Both the position numbers and the translations under genes were made by a program. A DNA stretch of 64,000 bases from positions 24,302-88,301 of the forward strand of contig NZ_JABFCN010000058.1 of NCBI RefSeq assembly GCF_013087515.1. The letters run 5' to 3'. The DNA comes from Rhizobium sophorae (GTDB lineage: Bacteria; Pseudomonadota; Alphaproteobacteria; Rhizobiales; Rhizobiaceae). The notes under the pieces were generated by a model. That model did no database searches. It had not been told where the DNA came from and saw only the letters and a list, made by a program, of their open reading frames with translations. Positions 59,950 through 64,000 of the stretch are shown one piece after another (the stretch's first letter is position 1; every line of letters begins with the position of its first letter).

Positions 59950-60942
59950 TCAGGCGACGAGGGAAAGCCGCTCCTTGGCGAGCAGCTCGATGGAAGCCAG
60001 GCGCTCGGCGACCGAAAGCGCCGGCGTGTCGAGCACGAACTCCTTGACCCCGTAGCGACGGTGAAATTCGTCCAGCTCCTTGCGGATCTGCTTCGCCGTG
60101 CCGTGCAGGACGCTCGGCACCTTTTCCTCGATGCGGTAATCGGTGACGCCGGCCTGGCGGGCAAATTCGGCCGCCTGCTCCTCGCTGCCGACATTGACGG
60201 TCTGGCCGTTCGGCAGAAATATCTTGACGATGCGCAGCTTGCCGACGCGCTCGCGGGCATAGTCCTCGCTTTCGGCGGCAAAGGCTGCGAGCGCAAGGAT
60301 CGGGCGCTTGCCGCCGGATGCCCGCTCATAGGCCTCGAAGGTCCTGCGCAGATTGTCGGGATCGCCATTCAGGTGACCGGCGAAAACAAGCTCCCAGCCC
60401 TTCTCGGCAGCAAGCTCGGCGCTTTCGACGCTGGCGCCGAGCAGAAAACGCTCGGGCGCAGTCGGCGGGAAAGGTGTTGCCTGCGCCCCGTCGTAATTCG
60501 GGTCGGCAGCGAGATATGTGTTGAGATCGGAAAGTTGGCTCGCGAAATCAGGCTTCCTGGCCGGATCGACGGCAAGCTGCAGGGCGCGCGTCGAGAGCGG
60601 AAAGCCGCCCGGCGCCTTGCCGACACCGAGATCGACGCGTCCGGGCGCAAGCGATGCCAGAAGATTGAAGGTCTCGGCAACCTTATACGCGCTGTAATGC
60701 TGCAGCATGACGCCGCCGGAGCCGATGCGGATCCTCGATGTCCTGGCAAGGAGATAGGCGATCAGCGCCTCCGGCGCCGAGCTCGCCAGATTGGACATGG
60801 CATGATGCTCGGCGACCCAGAAACGGTGATAACCGAGTTCCTCGGCCCGGGCGGCAATCTTGACCGTCGCCCGAAGCGCGTCCGCCGCGGTGAGACCCTG
60901 TTCGATCGGGCTTTTGTCGAGAAGGCTGAGGAGATAGGTCAT
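59950..60942 (-). CDS. LLM-class flavin oxidoreductase (MsnO8/CmoO-like candidate)
   Basis: The protein has 330 residues, first in the cluster. Features of the MsnO8/YtmO group are SLLDKSPIEQGLTAADALR, HRFWVAEHHAMSNLASSAPE, IRIGSGGVMLQHYSAYKVAE and GRVDLGVGKAPGGFPL. Many members sit in sulfur-starvation operons. The dyad at 60977 lies 35 bases upstream. It probably oxidises an S-alkyl compound or acts with the CmoJ-like protein. Confidence 0.88.
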   Translation of the reverse strand: MTYLLSLLDKSPIEQGLTAADALRATVKIAARAEELGYHRFWVAEHHAMSNLASSAPEALIAYLLARTSRIRIGSGGVMLQHYSAYKVAETFNLLASLAPGRVDLGVGKAPGGFPLSTRALQLAVDPARKPDFASQLSDLNTYLAADPNYDGAQATPFPPTAPERFLLGASVESAELAAEKGWELVFAGHLNGDPDNLRRTFEAYERASGGKRPILALAAFAAESEDYARERVGKLRIVKIFLPNGQTVNVGSEEQAAEFARQAGVTDYRIEEKVPSVLHGTAKQIRKELDEFHRRYGVKEFVLDTPALSVAERLASIELLAKERLSLVA

Positions 60943-60976
60943 GACGCCACGATCCGATCCTTGGTTGCAAACTTTA

Positions 60977-60995
60977 GTCTATAAAATCAGTAGAC
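60977..60995. promoter_or_regulatory. GTCTA-N9-TAGAC dyad before the C-S cleavage cluster
   Basis: GTCTATAAAATCAGTAGAC is a perfect 5-bp dyad with a 9-base spacer, 35 bases before the first gene. The matching site at 51088 has the same spacing and the tauA upstream region keeps the left half. Confidence 0.55.
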
Positions 60996-61175
60996 AAACT
61001 TCATTATAAGAAATGGCATTCTCTTTCGAACGCGATGAGTGAAAAAAGCGGCCGCACCTAAGATGGAAAATCGCCTGCCGGGACTTTGTCTCACTGGCAT
61101 CGAAAGGCTTCTTTCAATCGCCAGTTTCAAGCGCCACTTGATGGTCTGTATTCTGACCAAAAACGGAGTAACCGC

Positions 61176-61456
61176 ATAAAGCTGTCAGAACAGGTCAAGC
61201 CGATCAGCTACCTCAAGGCGCATGGCCCGAGATAATCCGAAAGCTGAAGGATAACCTGCAGCCGGTCGTCATTACGCTTCACGGAGAGGCGAAAGCCATT
61301 CTTCAGGATGTCGGCCAATACGAAGAAACACAGGAGACGCTGGCGCTCCTGAAGGTGCTGGCGCTCACCAGCCGGCAGGTCGAGGAGGGCAAACTGCGCC
61401 CCGCTTCGGAATGCTTCGCGCGCATCCGAAATCGTCTGGCTGACAGCCAGCCCTGA
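61176..61456 (+). pseudogene. Decayed Phd/YefM-type antitoxin gene
   Basis: The first frame reads KLSEQVKPISYLKAH from an ATA where a start should be, then breaks near 61221-61229. After one missing base it resumes IRKLKDNLQPVVITLHGEAK and AILQDVGQYEETQETLALLK, a clear Phd/YefM pattern. Its stop overlaps the first ATG of the toxin remnant (TGATG). Both the start change and the frameshift point to loss of function. Confidence 0.75.
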
Positions 61457-61735
61457 TGCCATCTCGTGTCATTTCGCCGAGGACACGGAACGCGAGATCG
61501 AGGATCGCTATCGCTCCACCGCCAGCGCGACGACACCGAGACGCCAGGGCACTTCCTGACGGGAATCGAGGGCGCATGCGCCGGCGGAAATATTCCGAAG
61601 GAGTTGGCGGGGATCGAATTTCCGAATATCGGGAACTACACCATAAGCCGAATGGGCACCAATGTCGTCGGCTACTGCGTCGTAGACGGACGGCGCAAGA
61701 TGCAAAGCTTTCTCGAGCGAAGGCTCATCCGCTGA
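61456..61735 (+). pseudogene. Decayed RelE/ParE-type toxin gene
   Basis: Pieces of a plasmid-stabilisation toxin lie in three frames: FAEDTEREIEDRYRS, then RDDTETPGHFLTGIEGACAG, then GISEYRELHHKPNG and VVGYCVVDGRRKMQSFLERR. At least two frameshifts separate them. It follows the damaged antitoxin directly, so the whole module is dead. The adjacent AbiE pair may have made it dispensable. Confidence 0.7.
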
Positions 61736-61753
61736 CGTCCGGCATATCGTATT

Positions 61754-62689
61754 TCAGCGCTTTGGATATCCAAGCTGCTTTACTTGCAGGTGAATCCAGC
61801 CCTCATAAGGCTTCCAGCGCCATTCCCCTTCCACAGGCTGCGTCAGCGGCAATAGGAAGCGTCCGAGATCAGCGACCACCGTGCCCAAGGCGGGTGGTGC
61901 GGCCGCCATCCGTTCGCGACCAAGGAACGCCCGCCATTGCCGATCCCAGGCCTCAGCATAGGCTTCGCTGAGACCCGTTGGCCTCTCCATCGGAATACCC
62001 GTCCCTCGTCTCGCAAAGGTCTGGCGCACCGCCTCAGCGAGGGTGGACCGCTCCAGCTCGAACGTCTCGGCAATCAGCCAGAGATCATAGAAATCCTTCA
62101 GGCGGCTATTTGCCATGCCGAGCGTTACCAGCGCCTCGAATTTCTCGGCGACCACGGTCGCGACCGGATAGGCCCGCAGGCGCGGCACCGGCGCATCGAG
62201 CAGCGACGGATATTCTATGTCGACCGGTCCAGGCGTGACGGCGTCACCGAAACCTATGTCCACCTGAATGGGAATGCGCGCGCCTCCGATGGTCGCAGTG
62301 GTACGGACACGAACGCCGCCATATTCGACTTCCTCACGGATCGGCGCGGCGTCGAGTGCATCCACGTCGAAGACCACGCCATCATCGTCGACCGGCTGCG
62401 TGCAAATGGCATGGAAAGTTTCGGCGATGGCCTTCGGGCTGTTTTCGCCGTAGCCCAGCAGATCGAGGTCCCGCGTCGGCCGAAACGGGTCGGCGACCCA
62501 GGTTACGAACAGCATCGCGCCCTTCAGGATAAAGCGGTCGCGATGCTCCGATAGGCTCAGCCGGTACAGGAGTCTTTCGAGCGCGTAGCGCGTCAGTAGG
62601 ATCTGAAAGTCCGTACGCTCTGCGCGAGACCGATCCAGCAGCCGGGCGCGCACCGATGCCCCTACGTTTTTCTTGAGTTCAGGCGCCAT
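61754..62689 (-). CDS. AbiEii/AbiGii-family nucleotidyltransferase toxin
   Basis: The protein has 311 residues from the ATG at 62689. The nucleotidyltransferase core has RFILKGAMLF, the metal-binding DLDLLGYGEN (TRDLDLLG) and a later VVAEKFEALVTLG with NSRLKDFYDLWLIAE. It acts with the AbiEi protein as a type IV toxin-antitoxin and phage-abortive pair. The two genes overlap by 11 bases. Confidence 0.9.
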   Translation of the reverse strand: MAPELKKNVGASVRARLLDRSRAERTDFQILLTRYALERLLYRLSLSEHRDRFILKGAMLFVTWVADPFRPTRDLDLLGYGENSPKAIAETFHAICTQPVDDDGVVFDVDALDAAPIREEVEYGGVRVRTTATIGGARIPIQVDIGFGDAVTPGPVDIEYPSLLDAPVPRLRAYPVATVVAEKFEALVTLGMANSRLKDFYDLWLIAETFELERSTLAEAVRQTFARRGTGIPMERPTGLSEAYAEAWDRQWRAFLGRERMAAAPPALGTVVADLGRFLLPLTQPVEGEWRWKPYEGWIHLQVKQLGYPKR

Positions 62690-63299
62690 CGGCCACCGTC
62701 GCTTCGACATAGGGTCGCATGATCGACCAGATCCTGGCCTCTTTCGCATATGTCCAGAGGTCGTCGCTTGTGGTCTTGCGCCGGCGGAGCCCCTCGCGCA
62801 GCCCCTCCATCGCAACGTCGAGGCCGACTTTCGCCCGATAGCGGAAGCAATCGACGATCGAACGCGCCGGATTTGTGATCGTCACCTCGACGCCCTCGAT
62901 GCGATGCCGTTCGACGCCCTCGATGAGAGCGGACCCCTTAAAGCGTACGAACTTGATAGGCGGATAATCGATCTTGGGGCGCCAGGCCGTGCGGTCGATC
63001 GCCATCCACACAGCCGAGGGCATCTGCAGCGTCAGTTCGTGGTATTGGAGGGCCGAGGTCAAGCAGACAACGCCCTTTGGAACCAGAACAGCCGCTTCAG
63101 CGAGTGCATGGGCCGCCTCAGCCTGAGTGTCCGGGAGTTGATACAGGCCTCGTGCCGGGCGAACTACTGCCTCCTCCCGAACGAGACGGGCGAGCGTCTC
63201 CGGTCCAATGCCTTCGGCAACGAAATCCTTCAGCCGGAGCATCCCCCGCGCTTTCAGGAGGTCGAGCGCTCGAAGTCTCTGGGCGGTAGTGAATGTCAT
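62679..63299 (-). CDS. AbiEi-family antitoxin/transcriptional regulator
   Basis: The protein has 206 residues. The N-terminal winged helix is AQRLRALDLLKARGMLRLKD through RGLYQLPD, followed by the AbiEi middle domain (PKGVVCLTSALQYHELT; WMAIDRTAWRPKIDYPPIKF) and a C-terminal region with SIVDCFRYRAKVGLDVAMEG. It represses the operon and counteracts the AbiEii enzyme without stable binding. Confidence 0.9.
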   Translation of the reverse strand: MTFTTAQRLRALDLLKARGMLRLKDFVAEGIGPETLARLVREEAVVRPARGLYQLPDTQAEAAHALAEAAVLVPKGVVCLTSALQYHELTLQMPSAVWMAIDRTAWRPKIDYPPIKFVRFKGSALIEGVERHRIEGVEVTITNPARSIVDCFRYRAKVGLDVAMEGLREGLRRRKTTSDDLWTYAKEARIWSIMRPYVEATVADGA

Positions 63300-63647
63300 C
63301 GCCTGTGACGATTCCTCTATTCATCGAATATATAGCAGAGGTTTTATCACAAAGCCGCTTGCTCGGAAATCCCCCTTTCGACCTCCCCTACAGCGAGCTG
63401 TGGAGGCGAAGGCGGCGAGCATTCACGCAAAGGCTTATTCTGCAAGGTCTGGTGCTGGGGCCAGAGCTTGACGTGGAGGTGCGGAAATCGGCTTCTATTT
63501 CGTCACCGTCGCCGTCGGCGAAGACCGGAGGCTGACCCAACTGTGCGCGTGAAACGCAAGCAGATCAAGAAGACCGAGCCGATCCGCTGCATCATCGACA
63601 CGCAGAACGATCCGGCCCAAAAAAGACCATCGGTCGGAGATGGAACT
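63300..63647. other. Gene-free stretch
   Basis: About 350 bases between the AbiEi gene and the right-edge fragment. It should hold the AbiE promoter near 63310-63340 (AT-rich, TATATA). The rest shows open frames on both strands but nothing I recognise; it may be degraded coding sequence. Confidence 0.4.
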
Positions 63648-64000
63648 CTACATCCCCAATCCCAAACTCTTCGTGCGCGAAAGCGACCGCTGCAACTCCA
63701 TCTGCTGGGTGAGCTCCGCACGATGGCTACGGTCGGCAAGGCGGACGACCTCGCGGATACGCTCGACGTCACCATCCCGATCCGGTCCCACTCGCTTCAG
63801 CTGATCCGCGAGATCTGAGGGATCGGCGCGACCGAAGCGCGTTTCGATCGCAGTAGCGATGTCCTTTGCCTCGGCAAGCGCTCGACGCCCCTCCGGAGTC
63901 CCCGCCAGTTGCTCGACGAACTTTGCCTTGTCGCTATAGGGGAGATCGTCGAGCCGGCGCAGCAGCGCCTCGCTCCGGCGGCTCGGCCCCAGAACCTCGA
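63648..64000 (-). CDS. C-terminal end of a large protein, probably a Ti-type conjugative relaxase (TraA/BID tail)
   Basis: Translated directly, the frame is open from the window edge to a TAG at 63648-63650, giving about 117 residues. It is charged and helical (SRRSEALLRRLDDLPYSDKA; VRLADRSHRAELTQQMELQ; RSLSRTKSLGLGM at the end). The basic tail with SLSRTKSLGLGM resembles the C-terminal secretion tails of rhizobial TraA relaxases and BID-domain proteins. The identification is tentative; if right, the window belongs to a conjugative or formerly conjugative plasmid. Confidence 0.45.
   Translation of the reverse strand, partial: EVLGPSRRSEALLRRLDDLPYSDKAKFVEQLAGTPEGRRALAEAKDIATAIETRFGRADPSDLADQLKRVGPDRDGDVERIREVVRLADRSHRAELTQQMELQRSLSRTKSLGLGM

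Noticed and set aside
59158..60984. 608-codon plus-strand open frame
   Set aside because: Antisense to the two LLM monooxygenase genes, no recognisable motifs.
1..64000. CRISPR arrays, tRNA or rRNA genes
   Set aside because: No regularly spaced direct repeats of CRISPR size and no cloverleaf or rRNA-like conserved stretches were seen by eye.

Overview
The window looks like accessory-replicon DNA of a Rhizobium-type alphaproteobacterium. It is GC-rich and packed with solute-binding-protein ABC importers, LacI and GntR repressors, plant-polymer glycosidases and sulfur-scavenging flavin monooxygenases. It also carries VapBC and AbiE modules, an IS5-type remnant and, at the right edge, what looks like the tail of a conjugative relaxase. 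I saw no tRNA, rRNA or CRISPR array.

Layout. 1-6.2 kb: a CpxA/CpxR-like two-component pair divergent from an RND efflux pair, with a four-box direct-repeat array between them and a second array of identical geometry downstream. 6.2-8.8 kb: LacI regulator and GH29 alpha-L-fucosidase. 8.9-9.6 kb: orphan four-helix membrane protein. 9.7-20.6 kb: Xaa-Pro peptidase, a frameshifted prolyl aminopeptidase, GntR, a DapA-superfamily enzyme, and an ABC importer with a GH127 beta-L-arabinofuranosidase. The last group is best read as catabolism of arabinosylated hydroxyproline peptides from plant cell walls (inference). 20.7-29.5 kb: two LacI regulators, GH78 alpha-L-rhamnosidase and its ABC importer. 29.5-31.9 kb: AT-richer island with vapBC, a PAP2 membrane protein and an IS5 remnant.

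31.9-43.7 kb: a long minus-strand, GntR-controlled catabolic operon. It encodes an AA_synth-family protein, alpha/beta hydrolase, flavin reductase, luciferase-like monooxygenase, two aldehyde dehydrogenases, NIPSNAP protein and a polyamine-type ABC importer. Its substrate is unknown. Three copies of a TATGG-TA-CCATA palindrome mark its promoter and that of the GntR gene.

43.9-61 kb: sulfur acquisition. It holds a flavoprotein, tauABC, an FMN reductase operon with four small unassigned genes, an RBBP9-like hydrolase and ChaC, and a ten-kilobase cluster with the gene content of the Bacillus S-(2-succino)cysteine/S-alkylcysteine pathway (acetyltransferase, deacetylase, monooxygenases, tandem binding proteins, fused permease-ATPase). 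Two of its promoters share a GTCTA-N9-TAGA dyad and tauA has a half match. 61-64 kb: a decayed Phd/ParE-like module, an intact AbiE system and the relaxase-like fragment.

Genes that run off the window edges (1-587 and 63648-64000) were read by translating the sequence directly, as were the 49- and 58-residue genes near 50 kb.
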